NCBI GenBank assembly: GCA_030847615.1
Contig: JAUMIR010000005.1
Coordinates: 246,240,645 to 246,304,644, forward strand
DNA length: 64,000 nt
DNA from: Gambelia wislizenii
Lineage: Eukaryota > Chordata > Lepidosauria > Squamata > Crotaphytidae
Direction of reading: 5' to 3'
The notes below the pieces were generated by a model. It worked only from the letters and a program-made list of their open reading frames with translations. It had not been told where the DNA came from and did no database searches. Below, piece by piece: positions 47,361 to 60,149 of the stretch. A program made the translations under genes and the position numbers. Position 1 is the stretch's first letter. Every line of letters starts with the position of its first letter.

Positions 47361-47380
47361 ATCTCCCCCCCCCCCCCCGC
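47361..47380. repeat. Poly-C run
   Basis: About 15 consecutive C after ATCTC, broken by one G. It is a likely spot for sequencing or assembly length error. Confidence 0.9.
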
Positions 47381-47768
47381 CCATATAGAAGCATTGTATC
47401 ACTAGGGAGTATAATTTTCTTCTAAAACAAAATGTGTGTGCACCCCCAATAACCTTCTTTTAGCAATAAATACATAAATAAAGCTAGAAGAGATCTTTCT
47501 GATTTAATTTCATTTGTTGAGACTAGCATGGCCCCAGCATTTCCTGGGGCCAGGAAAAAAAAATACCACCTGAAACTTTCCTGTCCCTGGTGTAAGGGTC
47601 TCCCATTCTCCCATTCAGAAAGCTTACCAGTGTGCCCTTCTGGCAGTAAATGCCACTTGTATTTTATTAACTTGACACTAAATTCCTTAAAGGTTGTGGA
47701 AGAGTCCAAGCAGTGATTTTTATGAGCATATCACAAAATCAGCTTTAGGAGATGAGCCTTCATTTTTA

Positions 47769-48353
47769 AGAGCTTGTCTACACAGGCAATATAACCCATC
47801 TTAGAGTCCTGCAGTCCTGATGATGCAGGAATTTTGCTCTGTTCTGTCCCTGGGCAGTCCTCACCACACCCAGGGCAGATATGGGGCCACGATGAGGTAG
47901 GGCATGATAAACTGTTCATGCTGGGAAAACCCATTCATGCTGGGAGAAACAGATCAGGCATGTCCACAGTAGCCTGTCCCAGCAGGCTGGCCCATCACTG
48001 CAGCTGCCAGTCTGCCTTGCTCTTCTAGATCCAGGAAGAGGTCTTGCAGCATATGACCAATGCTGGTCCCATGCAGCTGCCAGTCTGCCTTGCTCTTCTA
48101 GATCCAGGAAGAGGTCTTGCAGCATATGACCAATGCTGGTCCCATGCAGGGGCCTTGGTCACATGTTGTGTGCCAGCTTCCTTGCTTCCAGGAGAGCCAG
48201 GGAGATGGTGGCAGTGGTGGCTGCAGCAATGGGCCAGCATGCTTGTCTGGACTCCGGCCTGTTCTGTAGAGGTAACGGGAGGAACAGGCCTGAGCCATGG
48301 CCAAGATACACTGGCAGGGAGCTGGCATATCCTGGCTCGTGTAGATAAGCCCT
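47769..48353 (-). mobile_element. Non-autonomous DNA element with 73-base tandem duplication
   Basis: The ends AGCTTGTCTACAC and the complement of GTGTAGATAAGC form short inverted repeats. Read on the minus strand, the right part (GAGCCAGGATATGCCAGCTC, CAGGCCTGTTCCTCCCGTTA, TGTGACCAAGGCCCCTGCAT) matches the + strand of 60827-61352. Bases 48001-48073 are repeated exactly at 48074-48146. Open frames through it are chance frames of a GC-rich repeat. Confidence 0.7.
48001..48146. repeat. Exact 73-base tandem duplication
   Basis: The unit from CAGCTGCCAGTCTGCCTTGC to CCAATGCTGGTCCCATG occurs twice with no difference and no spacer. A third partial start (CAGGGGCC) follows. Identity means a recent event or an assembly duplication. 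Confidence 0.93.
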
Positions 48354-50697
48354 GTTTGTTTGTTTGTTGTAATTTTTATTGCAGTCACAGACAAAGGAAT
48401 ATACTACAGTATACAAATTTCATCTGCTGCAAGTCTAGGTTGACTAATCTTTGAACCATATAAAGTTGTGCTTTCTGTAGGCTATACTTGCCCAAAGTCT
48501 TCAGCAGAGAATGCCAACTGGAAATCTTCCTCCTCATCTTGATAATGTGACTGGTAAAAGATTCTGATAGTATTAGAAAAAGGTAACTCCCGCGTAATGT
48601 TAGGACATGCAATTGTAGCCCCTATAATTTACAGTTTAGGGATCAATCTAAGCCTCAACTGATCAAATATCTACTACTTCCAGAGAAACAGATGCATTGG
48701 AAACACATATGGGTAAGCCCAGTAATTTTCTAAGGAAACTCAAATGAATTCTTTCCACTTGTAAGTTAAACCCAGCAGTCCAAATAAGAAACTGTAAGTG
48801 ATCTGGATCAGAGTCTTAGCTTTATATACCTGGATAGCAGAAGGAATGAATTGACCACCTTGGATGGAAAAATTTTTTTGAAATCAGCTGTTGGTTAAAA
48901 TTAGCAAAATAAATTGTTTGCTTTCTCTGCTCTGACCAGCATCAAGTATTTTGCATCTGAATTCCCAAATACTTAATGCAACCCCCCCAAAAAAACAAAC
49001 ATTTAAGGACCATCTATATTTCCTCCAAGCTTTTGAGAATACCAAAACTTGAGTCTTATTATAGTTAATAGTTAGATTGTTATTAAAACAATATGTCCCA
49101 AATGAAAATAGTAAATTATAGAGACCACACCTAGTCTGAGATAAAAGCACAGTGTCATCAGCATATAGAAACAGCAGAAATTTAAAATTTGAAAATTTAT
49201 GGGTATGAGAGCAAACCTGACAAAGATAAAACACTACATCCTTAAGAAATTGATTAAATAAAAAGAGAGCTAAAATGCAGCCTTGTCTAACACATGTGGT
49301 TGCAGAGACTGGTTTAGAAAATTGTCCCTGTTCTCCACATCTAACTTGACTAGAATTCTGATTATATAAACATCTGAGAAGAAATAGCAATCACTTATTG
49401 GTAGTAGCGTGTGTTTGTTTGTTTGTTGTAATTTAGACCAAAGGAGTTCCTTTGAGACCAAATCAAAAGCTGATATGAGATTGATGAAGGCAATAAAAAG
49501 CTTGCCACCAGGAAATGAAGTATACTTGTCAACAAGATGGGCTGAAACACCACAATGATTTAAAGTTAAACAGTCAGCTTTAAGTCCAGTCTGTTCCTCA
49601 CCTATAATTCTGTTATCCTCCATCCAGGTAAGAAGCTTACCTTTGAGGTCACATGCCTAAACATTCCTACAATTGAGAGAAGGCTAATAGGAAGATAATC
49701 AGCTGGCTTGGTCCTGTCACCTTTCTTGAAAATACGCTCTATAATTGCTTAATCCAAGCTCTATAATTGCTTAATCCAAAGAATTTTACCAGATTTGTTA
49801 ATAAAAATGAAAAGAACTAAAAACCGAGGTGCCCACCAATCTGGCTTAAATTTTAACAAATGAGGTGACATGGAATCTGGACCAGGGACTTTACCAGGTT
49901 TAAGTAGAGATATCTTCAAGAACCGTTCCAGGAGTTAGAGTGTCCCTCTAGGGAGCATCAGAAGGGAGTTGAATAGTATGAATTTAAGGCTTATTAAGAT
50001 CATGAAGAACATCAGAAATATATTTTTCCCACTCATATGCAAAGATACAACAAGCAGAGGGTTTATAAACATGAGACAGAGCCCCTTTTACAATCTGCCC
50101 AAACATTTTACTATCCTTCCTTCAAGTGAAAGGGATTAATAAATTCCATTTTTCTTTTCAGTGCAGCTCTTTTCTTTAGTTTATAAATGTTTTATATCTC
50201 CACTTAAGATCATAATAAGCTTCAGAAAAGCTTTTGTCTCCATCTCTAATATAGTTAAATCTGCCTTATTTCTTCTTGAACATGACATGATCAAGATCAA
50301 ACCAGTTTTTGCTCCTAGGATTATTATAGCCTTCTGGTGAACTAATTTCCACTATATACCTTTGGATTTCAGAAAATGAATATATTGTAATAATATAACT
50401 TGTCTTCATCAGGAGAGGCTAGAATATTCTGGTACCAAACAATCATGTGATTCTATAAAACAAACAACTTTACCATCAGTCCTCCTTGTCTATTTATTCC
50501 TGCACCTGTGAAACTATAAGGAAGAATCCAGAAATGGGGGTCCAATAGAAAGTCAAATCTTTAAAGAAAAATAAATAAATGTAATTAATGGGTAGTGATC
50601 ACTATCTATACATTTATCAATATAAAAGCCTTGAACCTTCCTCCCAAGTGGTTGAGAAACCAAAACAATCTATAACACTGCTCCCAAATAAGGAAGT

Positions 50698-50900
50698 ACA
50701 GGTTGTTTATCTGTAATCATAGATCTTCGAGTGGTCTTCTGTGAATTCACACAGCTGGGTTACTCCTGCACCTGCGCAGAGCATCGGAACTTTCTGGAAA
50801 TCACTAGGCAGAATGTGCTTTGATACATTTTTGGCAGTAACTCTGTCCCCACTAACGGTCCCTTATAAGGCACTCCCGCCTAATTCCCCTCAGTTCCTTG
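50698..50900. repeat. Left inverted terminal repeat of DIRS element
   Basis: The sequence from GGTTGTTTATCTGTAATCAT through ACAGCTGGGTTACTCCTGCA, CCTGCGCAGAGCATCGGAAC to TAATTCCCCTCAGTTCCTT is the reverse complement of 54321-54529, apart from a stretch of GATACA repeats present only on the right. Confidence 0.9.
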
Positions 50901-50980
50901 AATGACACCGCAACCAGCAGCATCAGGAACATTAAGCATGTTTATATGACGTAATAGGACATAGAGGGGAGGATGGGTGG

Positions 50981-51080
50981 GTCTGTGTGAATTCACAGAA
51001 GACCACTCGAAGATCTATGCTTACAGGTAAGCTACCTGCCCATCTTCTTCGTGGTCTCTGTGAATCACACAGCTGGGTAG
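50981..51080. repeat. Internal complementary region of DIRS element
   Basis: The first half (GTGAATTCACAGAAGACCAC, TCGAAGATCTATGCTTACAG) is complementary to the outer end of the left terminal repeat (about 50707-50753). The second half (CTTCTTCGTGGTCTCTGTGA, ATCACACAGCTGGGT) is complementary to the outer end of the right repeat (about 54494-54527). The two halves meet at AAGCTACCTGCCCAT. This is the arrangement used to join the ends of DIRS elements into a circle during replication. Confidence 0.85.
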
Positions 51081-54000
51081 ACTGGCAAGCTTCACTCCAG
51101 GAGGAGGGCATGTCCTATACATATTGACACTAGTATCATGCTGCACAATCAACATCCATTGTAATTTTTGACAGCACATTCTTAATCAAACCAATGAACT
51201 ATATATACTTATCACATTAAGTAACTTGGCAATACATTAATACTCACTCATTGAATAGAAGACAAAAGTACAGCCTTCCCAAAGGCAGCCTCATTCCTGG
51301 AACAAGAGTCAAGTCTGTATGGATCCCGATGTGGAAATAGGCATCTTTGAGGTCTATGGAAGCGAACCAGACGTGCTATTGCAAGAGTGGAAGGATGGAG
51401 GCTAAGGTGACCATCCTGAACTTCGTTGGTTATATGTATCTGTTCACCCCACGAAAGTCGAGAATGGGACGGAGGCAGCCGTCCTTCTTCGTGACCAGGA
51501 AGTACCTCGAAAAGAAGCAGAGGTGGTAAAGATTAGAGTCCATGGGTTCAATGGCCCCCTTTTACAGCAGTGTCTGCACCTCTTTGAGGAGGGGAGGGGA
51601 GGGCGGTGTTGACCAAACCTGGCCTGTCGAAGGTAGAGAGTCAAATTCTATCCAATAGCTATTCTGGATGATTCGAAGTACGCAGCGGTCTGTTGTTATT
51701 GAGGACCAGGCTTCTTGGAAGTCCGACAGTCAAGTTCCAAACAGTGGGGTCTAGAAGGAAGAAAGAGACAGTATGATGTGGAAGATCAAAATTTTCTCCT
51801 GGCTGGATCCTTAGATCGTTGCCGTTCAGGAGGTCAGTACCGTGAAGCTGACCCTTGGCTCCTCACCAATGAGGCTGGAGAGGGAGAGGGTACGTATCGG
51901 GATCGGTGATATGATTGGCCAAAGAACCCCCAACGGAACTGCTGGCCTGATGGAGAGGTCTGCCAGTTGGTGCGGCCCCTGGGATGGTACTGAGAAGATG
52001 AAGAGGTGGCCATACCATATTTCCTGGCGGTTGTCCTCATCTTCTGGGTGAACTCCAGTTTTTCGTCCGTGGAGCCGTTGAAGAATCCGGATTTGTCAAA
52101 GGGCAGATCTTCAATAGTAGCCGAGGCCTGAGGGGTGAGGCCGGAGGAACGGAGCGATGCATGTCGACGCAGAACGATGGATCCTGTGATCATTTAGCGG
52201 TGCAATCAGCAACATGTCGGGCCAAATTAATCTGTTGCCCCACCATGCTTCAGCCATCCATCGTAGTTCCTTCGGAAGATCTTGGACGAGGGGCATCATC
52301 CTTTCCTACAATACCTGCTGGTAGGCCCCATACAAGCTGAGTAATTGGCCACACGAAGACTCAGGCCTGATGCAGAATAAATTTTCTTGCCCATGATATC
52401 GAGCTTTCGACCCTCTGGGTCTGGCGGGGATGATTGAGGCCAGCGTTGCTTTCTATTCTGGGAAGCCTCGACCACCACTGAATTTGGCTTCGGATGAGAT
52501 TGAAGCCAGTCAGTATGTTCTCCCGCAACTTGATACAGCCTGTCAATTTTCTTGGAAGTATACTGGATCGAAAAGGGTTTCTCCCAAGACCATTGCGTAA
52601 GCTTCATAAGGGAAGGCAAAATCAGGAGAGTGGCCATGGGAGGAGACTTTGATTGAATCCGATGGAAGATGGGGTCCACCGGTTCAACCTCTTTCTCCAC
52701 CACCTTGAGGCCCAGAGCATTAGACATGCGGACCATCTGCTCCAAAAAAGCACAGATGTCATCTGTTGGTGATGCAGAGTCCTCCTCGACTAGGTCGGGT
52801 CACGGTGATGGCAAGTAGGGCCTGTATGGATCCCACGAACCCGACGAAGATGATGTTGAATCCGCAGGGGATGGACTGCGATCGCCATGGAGCAGAAAGG
52901 TGGTGCACGGAGGGGGTGTTGGAGGAGTTGGAGGCAAAGGGCGTTGCTCAGGAGATGGGAGAAACTTGACTGTCTGCATCCCTCCTCAGAAGTGTTCGAG
53001 GTTCCTCAAAATAGTGGCCGGTATGCACATCCCTGAGGTCATCTCCCCGGGAAGTCAGGATCTGAGAGCCCATCAGTGACATGATTCCCACTCGACAGAT
53101 GGATCTTGCCAGATCATAGGCTGTATAAGGCGGTAGATCTGCATGGATGCCGAGTGAAAACAGTCGGGTTCGGGCCACGACATCGGGCTCAATGACCTCG
53201 ACTTCAACGTCCGAGGGCAAACGCTGAAGAAGTTGGGCTCTTGAGATGACAAGGGTAGGAGACTGGGCCGCCCGCTGAGGGGATACGTCCGTTTCTGCAC
53301 CGGAAGGCACCTCCACTGCCACGATCTCCACCGAACCCGTAGGGGTAGGAGCACATCATGACGCAGCAGTCTCCACCGTTGGCACTGGAGATGGTTGGAC
53401 GAATGTGGCCTCGGGTCCAGCAGGGGTTTGCGACTCAACGGTATTGACCGGCGGCGCAGCTTTATCAGTAGAAGCTGCAGATGATGCGGCCATCGACTTC
53501 GACATCTTAGGTACCTCTTTCGGCTTGCTCTTCGATTTAGAGCCATCATCATGCCGAGAGGTGTGTTTCTCCTTCCTTTTCTTTTTCAAAGAATGTACGG
53601 CCTCACCTGGGATAACAGCCCGGCTGGTAGATTCAGAAGACGCCTGGTCCCGAGAGGTGGCCTTCAAGGTGGAGGCTCTTGGTCCAGGGTGATGTCGAAG
53701 GCGTCGAGCGAGCTCGATCCTGAGGTGCTTCAGAAGTATGTTTGTGCGAAGCACACACAGCCTCCGGGTCTGAGGTGGTCAAATGACGTTGGGATGGGCT
53801 ACGGGACTGATGGCGCTTCTGGGGCTTGGCCTTCGGAGAAGGCGAACAGCCATGTTTTTGCGGTTCAGGTGCCAAAGTAGAGGCCAGAGTCGAAGTAGGG
53901 GCCGGAATTAACCTTCTCATACAAGAAGGACTTCAGACGAGACATCCTGTGCTTACGTGCCTTAAGGGTAAAGGCAGTGTATACAGGAGTCAACATTATG

Positions 54001-54320
54001 GGTCTCTCCTAGACAAATTAAGCAGCGGGAATGGCCATCTGCGCTAGGAAGTTTAGCCTGACAGATCACACATCTCTTGAAGGCCCCTCTTCCAGACATT
54101 TTACTCACAGAGTCACCAAATCCAAAGGGAGAAACATGGAGAGTAGTCGAAAACAGTCCAGGTCAACACCGAAATTCAGAGGTAAAAAGCCAAATCCATG
54201 GGAGTGAGAGAAAATCGTAGTCAAAAATTCAAGCCAAGTCAAATCCAAGTCAAATCAAAAGTGAAAGAAAGAAAAACTAGTGAACAAAGGTTCCTTCAAG
54301 CTGCTAATGCAGCGGAAAGA

Positions 54321-54529
54321 AAGGAACTGAGGGGAATTAGGCGGGAGTGCTTTATAAGGGACCGTTAGTGGGGGCGGAGTTGCCGCCAAAAATGTATCAA
54401 AGCACATTTGATACATGTTTGATACAAAAATGTATCAAAGCACTGCCTAGCGATTCCAGAAGGTTCCAATGCTCTGCGCAGGCGCAGGAGTAACCCAGCT
54501 GTGTGATTCACAGAGACCACGAAGAAGAT
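54321..54529. repeat. Right inverted terminal repeat of DIRS element
   Basis: It runs from AAGGAACTGAGGGGAATTAG, GCGGGAGTGCTTTATAAGGG, ACCGTTAGTGGGGGCGGAG to TAACCCAGCTGTGTGATTCA, CAGAGACCACGAAGAAG. It has extra ATTTGATACA-type repeats near 54395-54440. On the minus strand a TATAAAGC and CpG-rich segment precede the gag start, and may have held the element's promoter. Confidence 0.9.
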
Positions 54530-56697
54530 TAAAAATAAACTCTCCAGTCAAATCACCTGGGGTACTTCCATTCAGGATACTCTTATTATATTGGCATACT
54601 AAAAGAGCCAGACATACACCAGAAAAATTCTGAGTTACATCCTTGGAATGCCTAATAAAGGGAGATTGTCCTACTGTGTGGTCAATTCCTTGAAGGTGCG
54701 TAGAATCTGCTAACATCATATTATCAGAGCCTATCTAAGCATTTAAAATCATCAGCTATATAAACATATGCAGCTGGATAAAGTGCCTTAATGTGAGTAA
54801 TATATACTCTGGTTTCTCTTCAGATGGATGGATCTGGCCCACCAAATCTCTGAATCTAGCCCACAAGTCTTGCTTTAGTTCACCATGGCTCCTTTCCATT
54901 AAAAAAAAAAATTGCTCCCCTTGCTCAATTTCTTCTCTGATGTGACATTGTCAGAACATGATATTGTTGTCCAAAGCATTTTAGCTTCCTCCTACTTGCT
55001 CTCTTGTTTCCTGTCATCTTCTGATTGTCCTAAGTGCCTCTGGCATACTTTAGTCTTCTTCAGAAGACTTTGCTGCCCTTTGTTGTTCTTCAGGGTTCCT
55101 TGTACTTCTCACTACTTTCTGGAGTTTCTCAGTCTTGATTCTTTGCAGCTTTTGGAGCTGTATCAGTTGCATAATCCCCTTCAGGGTCATAGATAAGCTG
55201 TTCCTGCTGAGGATCCCTGAAGCATATCTTTGTTGGAAGCAGGCAGTAGGGTTTTTTTTTTTCTTGATTGTAGGATGCTGAATGGTGGGTAGATTCTATA
55301 TGGGGAGGGAGGACTGATTGGGAGTTATTTAGGAGTAGATTACTGTACTGTCCATTTCTCTCTTATTGTCTTTGGCCCCACCTATCTCTCTCCACTGCTG
55401 CTGGGTAAGTTTTTCCTAGCATGGAGATACATTAAAAAAACATGTATTTTTTGTATGTCAGGTTCCAGTTAAGGGCACAGAAGCAGAGCTGATAACCAAA
55501 CTGTCTATCCTATGAAATGCTGCACAGAGAGGATGCACAGAGAAGTACATGTGGAACTATAGGTGCTCTATCCAGCCCTCCTGGCATCCCAGTACTGGAC
55601 TCTGGGCTTCCCTTGGTAGTCGTACCCCTTCCAGTGATATCATTCTTTCTGCTTTCCCAGTGTTTGTATGTTTTTCTTTCCTATTTCTGCAAGGTCCCTA
55701 TGCCTCTCCTGTGACATAGTTAACCAGAAGTAAGCGATGTAAACTAAAATATGCTGGTATTTTTGTTTTTACCCTTTTGCCTTTGGCTTTATCTGCCATG
55801 GCAATGCAGCTCTGAAGAACTTCTCTAAAATTGAATTATGGCTGTGGTCTTAGAGAGGATCCCCACCCTTGGATTAGAGGGGAAGAAGAAGGGGCACTGT
55901 TGTAAAAAGAGAAGCACATTTGCATGGGGTTGGAGAAGTTCATCTGAGCTACTCTATAGCTTTTCATCAGTAATGAGCTTTCATATGTCACATGGTGATA
56001 TTTCAGGTTACTTTTAGGAGATGTTTGAAAAGGTCCTTCCCTTTCCTGCTTTGCCTTTTAACATGATCAATAAAAAAAAACAGTACTCACTTCTTTTAAA
56101 TAGATCTCTGTTATATGGCCAACCCATCCATGATAGACTGGTGAGTAATCTCACAGGCAAAATACAGTATAAAAGGTGGGTGGGAGTATCATGGAAGAGG
56201 GACAGTTTTTTCCTTGCAAAAGGTATCTAGGGAATTTCCATATTTTACAACATTGTGACAGGTACTTCCAGACTAGTACTTGAATGTTTTAACAGTATGA
56301 TTATGAAAGATTTTAAATGGGATATGAGTTTGCACAATGTAATGATGTGGCAAGCTCTAGAGTAGCTAGCACACTTAATTATTTAATATAGAAAATATGT
56401 TAAACATTGTTTAACAGCCAAGTGGGATAGTGCAATGGGGTCTCATTCAAAAAGCAGTAGTAACTATCCTTAAAATGATTGCTGTTAGAGAAAAAAATGA
56501 TTAAAATTCCTCTAACATTTAGAAATAATTTTGGGCCAGTCACTCAGTATATGAAAACTTTGTCTTAAACATTTATTCATCATCCTAAAAGAATATATTT
56601 GATAATATAGTTTTTTTTAATTGAAAAAGAGGCATTGGGGGGGAAATGAGGGGTTTTTTTCTGGTGTGAATGAGCAGGTGATGCAAACCCCCACCCC

Positions 56698-57140
56698 CAG
56701 AAGAGGGCAACCAAAATGGTGGGAAGTCTGGAAGTCATGTCCTATAAGGAGTGGCTTAGGAAGCTGGGTATGTTTAGCCTGGAGAAGAGAAGGTTAAGAG
56801 GTGACATGATAGCCATGTTTAAATATTTGAAGGGATCTCATACTGAGGATGGAGCAAGCTTGTTTTCTGCTGCTCCAGAGACTAGGACACAGAGCAATGG
56901 ACTCAAATGACAGGAAAAAAGATGCCACCTAAACATTAGGAAGAACTTCCTGACAGTAAGAGCTGTTTGACATTGGGAGGCACTGCCTCAGAGTGTGGTG
57001 GAGTCTCCATCTTTGGAGGGTTTTAAACAGAGGCTGGATGGCCATCTGTCAGGAATACTTTGATTGGGTATTCCTGCATGGCAGAGAGTTGACTAAATAG
57101 CCCTTGTGGACTCTTCCAACTCTATGATTCAACTATTCTA
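56698..57140 (+). repeat. CR1 LINE 3' end, about 440 bases
   Basis: The sequence covers the end of ORF2 and the 3' UTR: SYKEWLRKLGMFSLEKRRLR, GDMIAMFKYLKGSHTEDGAS, LFSAAPETRTQSNGL, then GTGGTGGAGTCTCCATCTTT, GGATGGCCATCTGTCAGG and CTTCCAACTCTATGATTC near the end. It is the sense-strand counterpart of 13897-14320. Confidence 0.93.
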
Positions 57141-60100
57141 TTATACTCATAAAAATAAGTTACATAGGTAGTTTATTGAGCACCTGAGTTCAGAGGTATC
57201 AAATGGAACTAGGGATGTATATCCACCTGTGGTAGTCCTGCCCAGTAGTTGTGGGAATATGTAATATCACCAAGCAAAGTGTTGACTTTTCCCCAGTGAT
57301 GGTCTTTTATCATTGTTTACTGTGAATAATGAGGCACTCATCAAAGCCACAACTCATGAGAACCAGGACTCATGGTTTCCATTTATTGAATATTCTAAAA
57401 CTAGTAGAACATTAGCACCAGCATCCCATTGATGCCTTGCATGCCATGATAGGAGAATTGTAGCATAGAAGTAAAATCAGTAAAAACAATAGTAACCTCT
57501 GGAGAGATGTATTAACTCGAAAAGGTCTTTTTATAGTAAAACGATGTTTGTGTTTACCTGTCATCTTTTTCTATTCTTATTAATTCAATAAAGTAAATTA
57601 ATGTTCTTAAAAGAATCAATTGTTGTTCAGAACAACACTTAAAAAGGCATCAAAGCTCCTGAAAGCTGTGACTTAGTATCCTTCTGGATCACCTGGCAAA
57701 ATCTTGCCCTGGTGATTTTATTTGTATCTTGTTGACCAGACAGTGGTTCTGGGAAAGTAATGTGCTATATTCTGGAGTTTATGTTGTTGAGTTTCAATGG
57801 ACTCTATAGTGTCCTTTTTCTGTGTGTGTGTGTGTTTACATAAAACCAATGAGAGTTCCTCAATGGGTCTGGATAAAGACCACACTCTCACAAAAATTGT
57901 CTTTTGTGATATGAATTCATCTAGAATTTGAGATCTTTGCCATTCCTCCCTTGGGCATTTTTGCCTGATGCAGCCAGTTACTGGAGACAAGATTTTTTTT
58001 TCCAGTAGACTTTAGAATGCTCTAGGTCCCTGTGTCCAATGCCCATGCTTATAAGTACCAGGTAAATATGGTTTTATTTGCCTATGCCTTTTACATCACT
58101 TTCTTTTTGTTTTATAGGCTCCTGTTTTTTAAGTGTTTATCACTGGCTGACCTGTGGTTTTCATTAATGATAAATTTCTATTTTATCTATTTTGGTATGT
58201 TGGCTTCTTATTTTAATTTTCTTCCAGTGCTTATTATTTTGTTATTTGTAAACTGCCTTAAAATAATTGTCTGATTAGTTTCAGTATAAATATAAGAAAC
58301 AAATAAATGAAATATCTAAATAGGAATAGAACGATTGGGCTATTTCATGAATTACTGGAAAAATTATCACATATTTTCTGAAGCTCTCTAATTTGTGCAT
58401 ATGTGAAAAACGGTGTAAATCAGAGACAGAGAGAGAGAGAGAGAAGATAAGCATTTCAAACAAATATGAATGCCACTTTGAAAAGATGCCATTGTTTTCT
58501 TCATAGATAAGCAAAGAGAATCTTCTTTTAAGAAAGATCTGTGCCTTTGGGACAGACTTCTAAGTTGGAAGCTTGTCTTGTTTGTCTGCTAAAGATCTGA
58601 TTGAATACTGCTGAGGGTGTTTAATTTCATATGGCATCAGGTCATAAATATACAAAGCAGTCAAACTGCAGTGACTTATTTTTTCAAAATCACCCACCAA
58701 TGAAGTTGGTAAAAAAGAAGGGGAGGGGTGATGTTTATATTACTGCCATAATCCTAAGGCATATTGGCCCTTCAGGGTTCTTTCTCTTCTGTTCAGCAGT
58801 GCTAATTTCAGTGCATGTTGTTATGGCTGAATTGTGCTGTAACATCAATAGAACATGTACTTTCTCCACTTGATGTCAGTTGGTTTTGATACTCAACAGC
58901 ATTCCATAAGAATCATGTATTTTATTTTCTCAGGCTGGTGAGTCAGGATTTGCTGTGTGATAGCATATGAGTGATTCGTTTTAATTATTTTAGACAGGAA
59001 ACAAGAGTGTCTCTCTCTAATGTACTACTCTGCAGTGAGGCCTTCATCAGTATAAACTGAAAGATTAGTCCCACATAGTAAGTAGTTTCAGAGGGCATGC
59101 CAGGCTATGAATGTGATGCACTGCACTAATGGGAAGCAGCTCAGTCAGTACAGATTATACACAACATTTGGTCAGGCAATTTTCTACCAGTGTGAAACCT
59201 TTCATTCTTTTAACAGCTCTTTAAAGCTCTTTAAGATACTGAATGAAAGTTTGCAAACTAGTACACAGAATTCTTTTTCACATAAGGTGCTCAGAGAAAA
59301 AATAAAATATGTATTATAGTATTAAAGCTGTGAGAAGCTGGGCTTGGAAGGTGATGGGAGTCTTCTCTGATACAATAGGTCTAACAGTATAATTGCTGCT
59401 AATGACTTGGGATGTGGTGCTTAATAGCTGTGTTTCCTAGCACAATTTGTTTGATGTAGTGAAGAATGTCAAAGCAAGTTTTGAAAATAATCCAGTTTTT
59501 AAGAGGCACCAAGAAAAGGACTTGGTAGTGTGCGGATAGGGATCATACTGATTTTTTAGCACAAATGTATAGTTTAATAATGTGTATTTCAGTTTATTTG
59601 TAGGCTAGAGCCTGATCCTCTCTAAAAGGCACCTGTAAGGACTGACACAGAATATCAAGCTAGATAACTGAGCTCATAACCCTTTTCTATTGTAAAGTGG
59701 TTTGGGGACAATGCAATTTGAAGGAAAGATGTGGTGTGTTCAAAGAGGATATTTAACCATTCCATTAATCGCTGATTTTTAACTGCAACAGCAGTGAACC
59801 CATCCTTTTTTTATCTTGCTAAAAATCTCAGGTTCCAAAGTAATTACATATGTCTTACGGTACAGATGTAGGTGGAAATCTCAGTATGATAGTGAACAAT
59901 TTTCTTTTTCATCATCTTGCTGATGACAATCAGGAATAAGAAACCTGAACTCTCATACCATTGAGTCACACTGCAGTGCCATGTTTTAAGAACTCCTCTA
60001 TGTTTAGCCAGCATAAGAATAGTGAAAGATGCTAGAAGGGGACCTCTTCTGCTTCAGAAGGCTGAAGAAGACCGGACAACATAGGGCATCTTTGCTAATC

Positions 60101-60149
60101 GTAGGCACTTCATCCTGCCCATCGGGGATGCTTTGATCAAGATTTCCTG

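Larger units (their letters stand above)
50698..54529 (-). mobile_element. DIRS-type retroelement, internally deleted
   Basis: Inverted terminal repeats of about 200 bases lie at 50698-50900 and 54321-54529, and an internal complementary region lies at 50981-51080, the hallmark of DIRS elements. On the minus strand a gag-like start, MSGRGAFKRCVICQAKLPSA, DGHSRCLICLGETHNVDSC, opens at 54099, with a one-base frameshift near 53964, then KARKHRMSRLKSFLYEKV and serine/lysine-rich gag (53920-53356). RT pieces RYFLVTKKDGCLRPILDFRG, VNRYI and WFASIDLKDAYFHIGI sit at 51530-51300, with a stop after VNRYI. The RT end, RNase H and tyrosine recombinase are absent. Confidence 0.88.
48352..54840 (-). mobile_element. 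Non-LTR LINE (APE-type endonuclease and RT), split by DIRS element
   Basis: Read on the minus strand, from about 54840: YIADDFKCLDRL, then NKSILNGSTPGDLTGEF (54600-54535), the DIRS insertion, then SLFGSSVIDC (about 50690-50660) and SDHYPL (about 50610) complete the endonuclease. The RT follows: RIIGEEQTGLKADCLTLNHC, KYTSFPGGKLFIAFINLISA, FDLVSKELLW (49615-49440), then VRQGCILALFLFNQFLKDVV, LLFLYADDTVLLSQTRCGLY, NNNLTINYNKTQVLVFSK (49300-49020). YADD is intact. Stops and frameshifts elsewhere make it dead. The 3' end is at 48352, with an (ACAA)n tail. The clade is uncertain, perhaps the I/Jockey/Vingi group. Confidence 0.8.

Noticed and set aside
48044..48454. Several overlapping open frames on both strands near 48 kb
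   Set aside because: They come from a GC-rich repeat element with a tandem duplication. Their repeats follow the DNA unit and show no protein family.
53405..53880. Plus-strand open frames in the DIRS region
   Set aside because: They are shadows of the minus-strand gag region.
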